Positions 1-7,699 of a DNA stretch of 17,719 nucleotides are shown here, piece after piece. The notes below the pieces were generated by a model that ran no database searches, was not told the origin of the DNA, and saw only the letters and a list, made by a program, of their open reading frames with translations. The stretch is from CAZUZD01 sp964624465 (GTDB taxonomy: Bacteria > Planctomycetota > Planctomycetia > Isosphaerales > Isosphaeraceae), in the NCBI GenBank assembly GCA_964624465.1, contig CAZUZD010000107.1, forward strand, positions 1 through 17,719, in the 5' to 3' direction. The stretch's first letter is position 1. Each line of letters opens with the position of its first letter. Both the position numbers and the translations under genes were made by a program.

Positions 1-972
1 CGGTTCGGGCGCGTGCACGACAACCTGCGGATCAGCGTCACCGACCGCTGCAACATCCGCTGCGTCTACTGCATGCCCGAGTCGGTCGTCTTCATGCCGC
101 GCTCCGAGCTGCTCACCTTCGAGGAGATCGAGCGGTTCGCCCGCGTCGCCGCCACGCAGGGGATCACCAAGCTGCGGCTGACCGGCGGCGAGCCCCTGGT
201 GCGCAAGGACCTGCCCGGCCTGGTCCGGCGGCTGGCGGCGATCCCCGGCATCCTGGACGTGGGGCTGACGACCAACGGCATCCTGCTCGCCCCGCTGGCC
301 GCGGAGCTCTGGGACGCCGGCCTGCGCCGGATCAACATCAGCCTCGACACCCTCGACCCCGGCCGCTTCGATCAGCTCACCCGCCGCCCCGGCGTCGAGC
401 AGGTCATCGAGGGCATCCACGCCGCGAAGGCCGCCGGGTTCGCCCCGGTGAAGGTCAACGCCGTGGCGATGAAGGGGATCACCGAGGAGGACGTCGTGCC
501 GCTGGCCGCCTTCGGGCGCGCGCACGGCCTCGAGATCCGGTTCATCGAGTACATGCCGCTGGACGTCGCCAACCAGTGGGAGCGCGGAAAGGTCCTGCTG
601 GCCGACGAGATCCTCGCGCGCCTGGCCGCCGCCTTCGGCCCCCTGGACCCCGACCCGGAGGGCGACCCCCGGGCCCCCGCGCAGGATTACCTTTACCGCG
701 ACGGCGGCGGCCGGGTGGGCCTGATCGCCTCGGTGAGCCGCCCGTTCTGCGCCAGCTGCAACCGCGTGCGGATCACCGCCGACGGCAAGCTCCGCAACTG
801 CCTGTTCGCCCTCGACGAGCTCGACGTCCGCTCCCTGATCCGCGCCGGCGCCGACGACGCCACCCTGGCCCGCCTGCTCCAGGAGAGCGTCGCCGGCAAG
901 TGGGAAGGCCACGAGATCAACACCGCCCGCTTCATCAAACCCGATCGCCTGATGCACTCCATCGGCGGCTGA
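1..972 (+). CDS. moaA: GTP 3',8-cyclase MoaA (5' partial)
   Basis: Radical SAM enzyme of molybdenum cofactor synthesis; with MoaC it converts GTP into cyclic pyranopterin monophosphate in the cytoplasm. The radical-SAM CX3CX2C motif (CNIRCVYC) is encoded at bases 49-72. The C-terminal second-cluster cysteines are in the RPFCASCNRVR stretch (Cys codons at 748 and 757) and at 799. The protein ends in the Gly-Gly tail that MoaA needs for catalysis. The reading frame is open from base 1 and reads RFGRVHDNLRIS, which matches the family N-terminus, so the GTG at 13 is an internal Val codon and the true start lies some 10-15 residues upstream of the window. No other moa or moe gene is adjacent. It converges on the M56 gene across the REP array. 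Identification is very secure. Confidence 0.96.
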   Translation, partial: RFGRVHDNLRISVTDRCNIRCVYCMPESVVFMPRSELLTFEEIERFARVAATQGITKLRLTGGEPLVRKDLPGLVRRLAAIPGILDVGLTTNGILLAPLAAELWDAGLRRINISLDTLDPGRFDQLTRRPGVEQVIEGIHAAKAAGFAPVKVNAVAMKGITEEDVVPLAAFGRAHGLEIRFIEYMPLDVANQWERGKVLLADEILARLAAAFGPLDPDPEGDPRAPAQDYLYRDGGGRVGLIASVSRPFCASCNRVRITADGKLRNCLFALDELDVRSLIRAGADDATLARLLQESVAGKWEGHEINTARFIKPDRLMHSIGG

Positions 973-1035
973 CCCCCCGCAGCCTGGCTCCGCACGCGGA
1001 ACCCGGGCACCCAGTCGCCGATGGTGCGGAGTTTC

Positions 1036-1251
1036 GTAGGGCGGATCAGCGGAGCGTCATCCGCCGGGACGGATCAGGGGCCTCGCTCCTCGCGTGGTGG
1101 ATTGCGCTGCCGCTGATCCACCCCACAAATGAACACTCCCCTGTCGGGTGGATCAGCGCCAGCGCAATCCACCAGGTCGGGTCGGAAGCCAATCGAATCC
1201 TGGGGCCTCCCCGGCGTGCCCGGCGGATGACGCTCCGCTGATCCGCCCTAC
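1036..1251. repeat. REP/BIME-like array of four alternating hairpin units
   Basis: Four related 26-27 bp imperfect palindromes in alternating orientation: 1040-1065 (+), 1096-1122 (-), 1147-1173 (+), 1222-1247 (-). Each has a 7-bp stem. The outer pair use GGCGGAT/ATCCGCC and the inner pair GGTGGAT/ATCCACC, a compensatory change that keeps the stem. The outermost units have a GTAG foot directly at the stem base (1036-1039; CTAC at 1248-1251 on the other strand), as in REP elements recognised by RAYT transposases. The outer arms 1036-1068 and 1219-1251 are perfect 33-nt reverse complements. The inner arms 1096-1123 and 1146-1173 match at 27 of 28. The array fills most of the 406-bp gap between convergent moaA and the M56 gene. 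No RAYT gene is in the window. The REP assignment rests on structure and the GTAG foot. Confidence 0.8.
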
Positions 1252-1378
1252 CAGCCAGACCAAGCCAAAACCGGGGTGCCCGGGTTCCGTCCCCGGAGTC
1301 CGGATCACGGGGGCAACCCACGCGGCCCGCACCGGCCGACGGCCGTCGCCCGCCGCGCGGCCAGGCCCCGGCCCGACG

Positions 1379-2929
1379 TCAGCGGGTGGCCCGGATGCGG
1401 GTTTCCAGGGACCGCTGGGTCGCCGGCACCTCCTGGGCCTTGGAGCCGGCCCGGATCGTGCAGGCCGGGGCGCCGCCCAGCTGGACGTCGATGGTGAACT
1501 CTCGCCGCTCCTGGGACGGCACCTCGGAGACCTTCCAGGTGAAGGTCCGGTTCAGCGCCGACCAGGTCGCGCCGCGCGGCGTCACCGCCAGCGGCCGGGA
1601 GTCGACGTCCACCCGCGCCGCCACGATCACATCCCGGGCGACTTCCCGGCCGGTGTTCGTCACCACGATCCGGTAACGCACGGTTGAGCCAGCCGCTCCC
1701 TCGTCGGGACCGATCAGCTTCAGGTCGAGGGTCGGCTCTGGAACCACCGCCGGGGCGCGTTGTGCGCCTGGGTCCTGAGGAGCGTCCCGCCGCGTCGGTT
1801 CGCTCGGACCGCTCATGGCGGCGGCGTCACGGGCGCCGAGGTCACTCGCCTGGGACCGGGGAAGACCCGGCGGCACGCCGAGACCGAGCATCCCTGCCAG
1901 CACGGTCACCAGGCCGGCACTCGCCCAGCCGGAACGGCCGCGGACCGGTCTGACGGCGGCGGGCGTTACCAGCCGCTCGATGCGGTCGCGCAGCGAGGCC
2001 CCGGTGGCGGCGACCCCGAGCCACGAGCCGGCGCGCAGCTCCTCCAGCCGGAACAGCGCGCGGGCGACCAGCCGACGATCGCCGCCGCAGAGCGCCACCG
2101 CCACCTCGTCGCAGCCGTGCTCGCGCTCGATCCGCACCTGCCGCGACACCCACCAGACCGCCGGATGGAAGAACAGCAGGGATTCCAGCACCGCCTGGGC
2201 CAGATGGACCGGGACGTCGTGTCGCTGCACATGGGCCAGCTCGTGCGCCAGGACGGCCTCGGTCTGCGAGGCCGTCAATCGGCCCAGTCCCGCCACCGGC
2301 AGCAGAATCAGCGGCCGGCGCCAGCCGAGGACCGAGGGAACCTGGACCCGCCGCGAGAGCCGGCACGCGACCGGCCGCCGCCGCCCGATCGCGGTCGAGA
2401 GCCGCTCGACCACCGCCTGAAGCTCTCCGGGCAGGGGTTCGATCCCGCGCACTCGCAGCGCCCTCAGTTCCACCAGGCCCAGGGCCAGGCGCACCAGGCA
2501 CACGCAGGCCCCGAGCGCCCACATAGCCACGAGCGCGGGCAGCCAGCCTGCAACCCGCGATCCCAGGCTCGCCACCCAGCGGGCCGCCCCGGAGCGAGTC
2601 TCCCCCGCTTGAACCGGCGACTGGACCGCCGCCACCTCGGCCCCCACCGATCCACCCTGTTGTCGGGTGGCCGGCAGAACTCCCGGTGCTTCGGGCCTGG
2701 CGACGAGCGCCCGGGCCGTGGTCAGCACGGGACAGGCGGCCAGCAGCAGCAGGCCCGCCAGGGCGATGGCGGATCGCCGGGCCGCCGGGCGGTCGCGACC
2801 GGCTCGCAGCAGCGCCGCAACGCCGAGGCCGATCAGGGCCCCCTGGATGACGAACAGCACCAGCGCCCAGCCCACTGCCAGGACGACCAGATTGACCCCC
2901 TCAGGCATCCCGTCCGCGATCCATCGCAT
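1379..2929 (-). CDS. BlaR1/MecR1-type M56 membrane metallopeptidase with C-terminal DUF11-like domain
   Basis: A 516-residue predicted inner-membrane sensor protease, the usual partner of a BlaI repressor. Membrane segments are seen near residues 14-41, 53-73, 128-153 and 335-353. The zinc site is in VLAHELAHVQRHD (HELAH 229-233), with the downstream EREHGCDE motif (268-275) supplying the third ligand, as in family M56. After the last membrane segment comes a Pro/Ala-rich linker and a beta-rich domain (about 400-490) resembling DUF11, with the motif RYRIVVTNTGREVARDV. Classic BlaR1/MecR1 carry a penicillin-binding sensor domain there instead, so the signal is probably not a beta-lactam. The ATG at 2929 is chosen because GGAGGG lies about 9 nt upstream; it overlaps the end of blaI by 29 nt, implying coupled translation. 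An alternative ATG at 2908 has a weaker site. Confidence 0.88.
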   Translation of the reverse strand: MRWIADGMPEGVNLVVLAVGWALVLFVIQGALIGLGVAALLRAGRDRPAARRSAIALAGLLLLAACPVLTTARALVARPEAPGVLPATRQQGGSVGAEVAAVQSPVQAGETRSGAARWVASLGSRVAGWLPALVAMWALGACVCLVRLALGLVELRALRVRGIEPLPGELQAVVERLSTAIGRRRPVACRLSRRVQVPSVLGWRRPLILLPVAGLGRLTASQTEAVLAHELAHVQRHDVPVHLAQAVLESLLFFHPAVWWVSRQVRIEREHGCDEVAVALCGGDRRLVARALFRLEELRAGSWLGVAATGASLRDRIERLVTPAAVRPVRGRSGWASAGLVTVLAGMLGLGVPPGLPRSQASDLGARDAAAMSGPSEPTRRDAPQDPGAQRAPAVVPEPTLDLKLIGPDEGAAGSTVRYRIVVTNTGREVARDVIVAARVDVDSRPLAVTPRGATWSALNRTFTWKVSEVPSQERREFTIDVQLGGAPACTIRAGSKAQEVPATQRSLETRIRATR

Positions 2930-3314
2930 CGCTCTGACCCTCCAGTGTGTCCAGCAGGGAACGGATCTCCGCCAGCTCCTCCGGCGAGGCCGGCCGGGCC
3001 GACAACGCCCGCAGCACCAGGTCACGGCCCGAACCACCGAAGGCCTTCTCGATCAGGTCCAGCACCAGTCGGCGCTGGGTGGCCTCCCGCTCCGGTCGGG
3101 CCCGGTAGACGTGCGAGCGGTTCGACTCGTCACGCTCGACCAGCCCCTTGGCCGCCATGATCTGCAACAGCTTGAGCACCGTCGTGTACCCGGTGCCACG
3201 CGCCGGACCGATCTGCTCGTGGACCGCGCGGACCGTGCTCGGCCCCCGCTCCCACAGCACCTGCAAGATCGCCAGCTCCGCCTCCGACGGCCGTGCCGCC
3301 TCCGCTCCGGTCAT
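2901..3314 (-). CDS. BlaI/MecI-family transcriptional repressor
   Basis: A 137-residue winged-helix repressor of the BlaI/MecI/CopY family. The N-terminus (PSEAELAILQVLWERGP) is the family signature. The recognition helix lies in GYTTVLKLLQIMAAKGLV (about 42-59), followed by the wing RSHVYRARP (66-74) and a helical dimerisation region. Members bind palindromic operators as dimers and are inactivated by proteolysis triggered by the adjacent M56 receptor, whose gene overlaps the 3' end. The ATG at 3314 gives the standard family N-terminus; an in-frame GTG at 3326 would add four residues. Two palindromes lie 28 bp and more upstream and probably mediate autorepression. The real target set, beyond its own operon, cannot be read from this window. 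Confidence 0.93.
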   Translation of the reverse strand: MTGAEAARPSEAELAILQVLWERGPSTVRAVHEQIGPARGTGYTTVLKLLQIMAAKGLVERDESNRSHVYRARPEREATQRRLVLDLIEKAFGGSGRDLVLRALSARPASPEELAEIRSLLDTLEGQSDAMDRGRDA

Positions 3315-3341
3315 GTCCTGCCCCACCGCCGCCCACCAACA

Positions 3342-3379
3342 TACGAACGACTTCGTAATACTCTACGAAGTCCTTCGTA
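3342..3379 (-). promoter_or_regulatory. Twin palindromic operators upstream of blaI-M56
   Basis: Two perfect 6-N4-6 palindromes, TACGAACGACTTCGTA at 3342-3357 and TACGAAGTCCTTCGTA at 3364-3379, share half-sites TACGAA/TTCGTA. Their centres are 22 bp apart, about two helical turns, so two repressor dimers would sit on the same DNA face. They lie just upstream of the blaI start. On the minus strand a TTGATC (-35-like) directly abuts the distal palindrome and TAGAGT (-10-like) overlaps its inner edge; the 15-nt spacing is poor, so the exact promoter is unsure. Tandem operators overlapping the promoter are typical of BlaI/MecI systems, which favour TACA-type half-sites; the TACGAA variant is read here from the sequence. 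Confidence 0.8.
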
Positions 3380-3431
3380 CGATCAAGCTCGGTGCGCCGC
3401 ACGGAGGGAGATTTTGACCTGCCTGGCCCCA

Positions 3432-5867
3432 TCAGGGCGTGGTCTTGATCAGGAAGACCTCGGCCACGCCGACGGTGCGGCCGTTGCCGCCGCGGGCGGG
3501 GGGGCCCTGGAAGGTGAGGGTCAGGGAGCGGTCGGCGGTGGCGGCGGGGGGGATGTCGAACTCGACGGGCTCGTAACGGCGGTCGAGGGGGGGATGCACG
3601 GGCAGGCCGTCGGCGGTGAGGGTGATCGGACCGAGGCTGTAGACGGCGCGCACGCGGTAGTGGGCGGCGGGGTCGAGGCCGTGGTACGTGAGGGCGATGG
3701 GCTGCTCGTAGAGGCCGATGACCTGGTCGAACCACGAGCCGGGCAGCTCGACCGTGCCGTCGAAGTGCAGCAGCGGGCCGCGGCGGGCGCCGGGGTCGTC
3801 GGCGTAGGCGGGGCCGGGGACGAGATGGGGCTGGCGGGACGGGTTGCCGAGGTCGTCGTAGAAGCCGCCGGGGCCGGGGTCCTGGCGGTGCAGGATCGTC
3901 CCGAGGCGGGCCAGGCGGGCGGGCTCGTCGGGCAGGGCGCGGATGGTGGCGAACTGGGCCAGCAGCCAGGGGGCGTCGTTGAGGGCGCGATCGATGGTCG
4001 CCTGGCTGGTGCCGCGGCCGGGCTGGCCGGCGTAGCGGTCGACGTCGAGCTGCATGCGGATGCTCTGGAACAGCGCCTCGGCCAGCTCGCCGCAGCGGGC
4101 CCGTAGCTCGGCGCCGGGGCGGTGCCGCAGGGCCTCCCGCAGGATCGCCTCGGCCCGGTCCAGGGCGACGAGCGAGCCGTCGGCGCCGGCGGAGCGCAGG
4201 GCGTCGAGGGCGCGGACCTCGGCGGCCTGCTCGTCGAGCAAGCGACGGCGGACCAGGGCGTCGTAGTGGGCGCGATAGACGGCCTGCTGGAACCGCCAGT
4301 TCTGCTTCACCCGGGGCGCGGCCCGGCCCTCGAGCGCCTGGAACTGGGCCAGGGTCGTCTCGACGTCGGCGTTGGTCGCCAGCGGCCCGCGCCAGTTCCG
4401 CTCCAGCGCCAGCAGGCCCTGGGCGAAGTCGTCGGCCAGGGTCGAATCGATGAAGTAGCGGCCGTAGTCGCGGAGGATCTCGGTCAGGTCGGCGTCGGGG
4501 TCCCAGCCCAGGGCGCTCCAGACGGCCTTGTTCACGTCGTCGTTGCAGCCCTCGGAGTAGGTCAGGAACCCGCACGTCAAGGGGCCGAGCCCGCGCACGA
4601 TCGCCGCCTGGTCGACGGGCCGGGGGTTGATCACCTCGCGACCCTCGGTCAGCGCATACGCCTTGTCCCAGCCCAGGACCGGGTACTGGCAGGTGCGGGA
4701 GTGCGTGATGTCGGGGTAGAAGCGGATCGGGTACCGCCCGGGCACGGCGCGGCGGAACTCGGGCAGGTCCATCCGCACCTGCGGCCCGAAGACGAGCCCG
4801 TCGAGCCAGGCCGGCTCGGCCCGCACCCGGCGCATCAGGTCGTCGAAGGCCGGGCCGTCGAACCCCTGGGGCGAGAGCCAGAGCGTGGCCGACGGGTGGT
4901 GCCGCTTGAGGTTCGCTGCCTGCTGCTCCAGGAGCGCGAAGAGTGGCCCTGGCGGGGTGTGGCCGGGGTCGCCGCCGGGCACGAACACGGCGTCCACCCT
5001 CGGCAGGGCGGCGAAGACCTCGGCCCACTCCTTGAGCGAGCCGGCCACGGCCGCCGGGTCCTCGTAGTTCGCGTCCATGGCCGGGAACCAGACCCAGACC
5101 TGGAGACCGTACTCGGCGGCCAGGCCCGACATGGCGGTCATCATCGCCTGCGGCGGCAGCGGGAAGTGCGGGCTGTCGAGGTCGTCGTCGGTGCGCGGGG
5201 GCACCAGCTCGATCGCGTTGCAGCCGAAGACGATCAGGTCGCGGAAGTACTGCTCCCAGATCGGCAGCGTCCAGCCGTCGTACGAGTTCGTCTTGGCCCG
5301 GTACCCGAGCTGATGACCCCGGAGCGCCGATCGCGGCGAGCTGGCCGCCGCCAGGCCGTCGGGCAGCGTGATCCGATCGCGTTCGAGCCGCAGGGTCCGC
5401 AGCAGGCGGCCGACGCCGAAGAGGGCGCCGCGGGCATCCTCGCCGAGCACCCAGACGATCGGCCGGTCGCCGTCGCGGGCGACCTCGACCCGGTAGCCCT
5501 CGGCGCGGTTCGTGCGCGCCACCGTCGGCCAGGCGGCGCGAGGCACGCCCAGGTCGGCCAGGTCGGACTCGCGAGCGACGACCACCACCGGCAGGCCCGG
5601 GGCGATCCCGGCCCAGCCCGAGGTCCGGGGCCACTCGCGTCGGGAGCGGGCCCGCACCTCCTCGACCAGCATGGTCCCGGCCTTTGCGACGATGCGGGCG
5701 TCGGGTGTGTCGGTCCCGGGGGTGGCGCCGAGGACAACTGCGCGGGTCAGGTCGAGTGTACGGGACTCCTCGGCGCTGGCATCCGGGTGGGGAGCGAGGG
5801 CCAGGAGCGCCAGCAGGGTCAGCGCGAGGGGTCCGGGGGACCGCGGGTCACGAGGGGACCGACTCAT
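3432..5867 (-). CDS. Large secreted glycoside-hydrolase-like protein
   Basis: An 811-residue protein with an N-terminal signal peptide: an Arg-rich start, the hydrophobic run at 14-25, and likely cleavage near DASA at 32. Residues about 35-170 resemble the alpha/beta domain that precedes the barrel in GH20 and GH67 enzymes (LGEDARGALFGVGRLLRTL). Residues about 180-440 look like a TIM barrel (LGYRAKTNSYDGW, NAIELVPPRTDDD, VFVPGGDPGH, TYSEGCNDDVNK). A helical region follows, then a beta-rich C-terminal part (about 700-811) that may bind carbohydrate. A role in extracytoplasmic polysaccharide breakdown is inferred. I cannot assign a CAZy family or catalytic pair with certainty. It lies 42 nt downstream of the small membrane-protein gene and is probably cotranscribed with it. 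The start at 5867 is the ATG that gives the signal peptide. Confidence 0.72.
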   Translation of the reverse strand: MSRSPRDPRSPGPLALTLLALLALAPHPDASAEESRTLDLTRAVVLGATPGTDTPDARIVAKAGTMLVEEVRARSRREWPRTSGWAGIAPGLPVVVVARESDLADLGVPRAAWPTVARTNRAEGYRVEVARDGDRPIVWVLGEDARGALFGVGRLLRTLRLERDRITLPDGLAAASSPRSALRGHQLGYRAKTNSYDGWTLPIWEQYFRDLIVFGCNAIELVPPRTDDDLDSPHFPLPPQAMMTAMSGLAAEYGLQVWVWFPAMDANYEDPAAVAGSLKEWAEVFAALPRVDAVFVPGGDPGHTPPGPLFALLEQQAANLKRHHPSATLWLSPQGFDGPAFDDLMRRVRAEPAWLDGLVFGPQVRMDLPEFRRAVPGRYPIRFYPDITHSRTCQYPVLGWDKAYALTEGREVINPRPVDQAAIVRGLGPLTCGFLTYSEGCNDDVNKAVWSALGWDPDADLTEILRDYGRYFIDSTLADDFAQGLLALERNWRGPLATNADVETTLAQFQALEGRAAPRVKQNWRFQQAVYRAHYDALVRRRLLDEQAAEVRALDALRSAGADGSLVALDRAEAILREALRHRPGAELRARCGELAEALFQSIRMQLDVDRYAGQPGRGTSQATIDRALNDAPWLLAQFATIRALPDEPARLARLGTILHRQDPGPGGFYDDLGNPSRQPHLVPGPAYADDPGARRGPLLHFDGTVELPGSWFDQVIGLYEQPIALTYHGLDPAAHYRVRAVYSLGPITLTADGLPVHPPLDRRYEPVEFDIPPAATADRSLTLTFQGPPARGGNGRTVGVAEVFLIKTTP

Positions 5868-5909
5868 GGGCGTGGGGCGCTCCGCCGCGGGGACCGACCG
5901 GCCCGCGGG

Positions 5910-6275
5910 TCAGAAGCCACCGTGGCGTTCCGCGGGCGCCTCCACAGGGTCGTGCAGCGGCACGCCCCCCCGCAAGAGCCAGGCGTCGCGGAACGCCAGG
6001 CCCAGCACCAGCAGCGACCCGACCCCCGCGCCGAAGAACAGGCCGCTGACCAGGCCCAGGCCCAGCCCGAACTCCGCCGGGCTCTGCGGCGGCGGCGGCG
6101 GGCCGCCCATCGGCCCCGGCCCCTGCGCCTGGAGCCAGACGACGAACGCCGGGGCGAACGTGCCCACGGCCGCCCCCACCACCCCGCCGGCCACGCCGCC
6201 GACCAGGGTGCAACTCACCACGGCGGCGATCGCCTGCGGCAGCCGGACGATCGGAGAACGGTCGCGAGCGCTCAT
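5910..6275 (-). CDS. Small glycine-zipper membrane protein
   Basis: A 121-residue hypothetical protein. The first hydrophobic stretch (about 13-47) is rich in GxxxG-type spacing (LVGGVAGGVVGAAVG), typical of glycine-zipper helices that pack tightly in membranes. A Pro-rich linker (PPPPPQ, about 59-64) leads to a second hydrophobic stretch (about 69-94, GLGLGLVSGLFFGAGVGSLL) and a short polar tail. It has no recognisable catalytic motif. The ATG at 6275 is chosen over upstream in-frame starts because those would overlap the preceding gene and add sequence without coding character. It lies 28 nt after the OSBS-like gene and 42 nt before the glycoside-hydrolase-like gene, all on the minus strand, so a shared transcript is likely. 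The function is not known. Confidence 0.7.
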   Translation of the reverse strand: MSARDRSPIVRLPQAIAAVVSCTLVGGVAGGVVGAAVGTFAPAFVVWLQAQGPGPMGGPPPPPQSPAEFGLGLGLVSGLFFGAGVGSLLVLGLAFRDAWLLRGGVPLHDPVEAPAERHGGF

Positions 6276-6303
6276 GCGGAGCAGGCCCCCGTTGGCAGCG
6301 GCC

Positions 6304-7409
6304 TCAGGCGCCGATCGCCGTCCATTCGGCGTGGCGGACCTGATGCGAGCGGACCCTGGCGGCGTCGAGCAGGTGCCCCAGTCCGGGCCGGGCCGCGACC
6401 CGGAAGCTGCCGGGCTCGTCGCACTCGATCCGGGGCACGACCAGGTCGTCCACATACCATCGGGTCGCCGGGGCCACGCCGCAAGGGTCCTTGCAGTTGG
6501 GCAGGGTCGCCAGGTGCAGCGCCTGCGCCAGGCCCACGCCCAGCTCGGGGCCGACCGATACCCAGCAGCCGACGTGGTAGTCGCAGCAGCGGTCGTGGCG
6601 GGCCCGCGCCGGGCCCAGGCCGCCGAGTTCCTGGATCGAGAGCCGGGCCATCCGGCACGCCCCGCGCTGCAAGGCCGCCTCGTTGGCCGCCGAGAGGCTG
6701 AGCGCCGTGGCCAGCTCCCCCTGCAAGTTCACCATGGCGTCGAGCTGCTCGGGGGCATACGGCTGCTCGATCCAGAGGTCGACGTGGTCGTCGAGCCGAC
6801 GGAAGACGTCGGCGTGCTCGGGCCCAACCGGCCGCCGGCGTCGACGGCCAGGTCCAGCTCGGGGAAGTGCTGCCGCACGGCGCCGACGAACTCGAGGTCG
6901 CGGCCCGGGGCGATCGCCACCGAGACGGCGCGGTAGCCCTCGGCCAGGTGCGGCTCGATGGCCCGCATCAGATCGACGACCGTCGGGTACAGGCCCATCG
7001 TCAGCAGGCCGCCGACGCCCAGGCCGATCCGCAGCGGCGAGGCGCCCAGCAGCTCGGCCAGGCTCCGGTGCGCCTGCTGCCCGGCCAGGTCCCAGAGCGC
7101 CGTCTCGGCGGCGGCCGCCGCCGGCGGTCGCACCGGGCCGAACCCCTCGGCCATCGGCCCGATCGCCTCCGGATCGGCGAGGGTCCGGCCCAGCAGCCGG
7201 CCGGCGATCGCCTCCAGCTCCGACCAGCAGGCCGGCAGCTCGGCCGGGTCGGCCGGGCTGCACTCGCCCAGGCCGACAACCCCCTCGGCGGTCTCGACCG
7301 ACAGCAGGAGGGACTCCCGGAGGAGATTCTCCCCCGCCGCGCCGGGCGGGCGGTCCTTGAATGGCACCTGCACCTGCACCAGGGCAATGCGCTCGATCGG
7401 TCGCGCCAT
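6304..7409 (-). pseudogene. OSBS-like enolase-superfamily protein, frame-disrupted and lacking catalytic residues
   Basis: Two reading frames together encode one roughly 368-residue protein of the o-succinylbenzoate synthase/N-acylamino acid racemase branch of the enolase superfamily. The first frame starts at ATG 7409 (AGGAG 7-8 nt upstream) and codes for residues 1 to about 197, including ETALWDLAG and AVDAGG. The second runs to the stop at 6304 and includes LWIEQPY and a C-terminal block with CWVSVGPELGVGLAQALHLA. A -1 change between 6819 and 6842 joins them; unshifted translation stops at 6729 after 226 residues. By comparison with OSBS, the KxK lysines are replaced (SVA, 163-165), the LDES metal-ligand motif reads LSAA, and the KPGR lysine is Ser. 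Metal ligands D190 and E215 remain. So it is probably not an ordinary OSBS even if the frame is restored. The frame change could be real decay, a sequencing error or programmed frameshifting. Confidence 0.75.
6819..6825 (-). other. Candidate -1 slippery heptamer G_GGC_CCG at the frame junction
   Basis: On the minus strand, in the zero frame of the upstream half, the codons read TTG GGC CCG. This places G GGC CCG in the X XXY YYZ arrangement. Slipping back one base gives GGG CCC followed by GAG, which is exactly the downstream frame that continues into the conserved EHADVFRRLDD and WIEQPY region. Both tRNAs would re-pair with mismatches only at the third codon position. Such heptamers also arise by chance in very GC-rich DNA, and a one-base loss here explains the data equally well. 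Confidence 0.35.
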
Positions 7410-7605
7410 GGCCACGCTCCTGCCACGGGGAACCACGGGTCGGAGGGTCGCGGACCTCGATCCTTCATCTTCGGGGCCATCCCGCCGGCCGACAAGGCGC
7501 CAAGGGCCGCCAATCCCGGCCGAGCCCCGACCCCCGGGCCCCCGGGGCTCGCCCAGGTCGCCCGCCTTAACCATCATGGACCGAAGCACTTCGGCTCGCC
7601 CCTGG

Positions 7606-7634
7606 TTGCCGGCGCGGGTCGGGCTCGCTAGACT
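7606..7634 (+). promoter_or_regulatory. Candidate sigma70-like promoter for the ykgJ-like pair
   Basis: TTGCCG (7606-7611) and TAGACT (7629-7634) are separated by 17 bp and lie about 65 bp upstream of the first YkgJ-family start, in the 290-bp divergent gap between that gene and the OSBS-like gene. Each hexamer matches 4 of 6 consensus positions. I see no other structured element in the gap. Confidence 0.4.
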
Positions 7635-7699
7635 GGGGCCAGCCCCCGAGCGGTCGTCAGGACCGCGACAACCTCCCGATTCCCCGCGGACCCGGACGC

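Noticed and set aside
1046..1321. Short open frames through the REP array with WWIALALIHP-type and VGWISGSAIHH-type peptides
   Set aside because: The peptides are translations of the palindromic units and have no start signals; the region is structured noncoding repeat.
1337..1348. CGACGGCCGTCG palindrome downstream of the M56 gene
   Set aside because: Only 12 bp, no loop and no T-tract; palindromes of this size are expected by chance in such GC-rich DNA.
4122..6701. An 859-codon plus-strand open frame opposite the hydrolase-like gene
   Set aside because: Antisense shadow; the opposite strand has a signal peptide and coherent domains.
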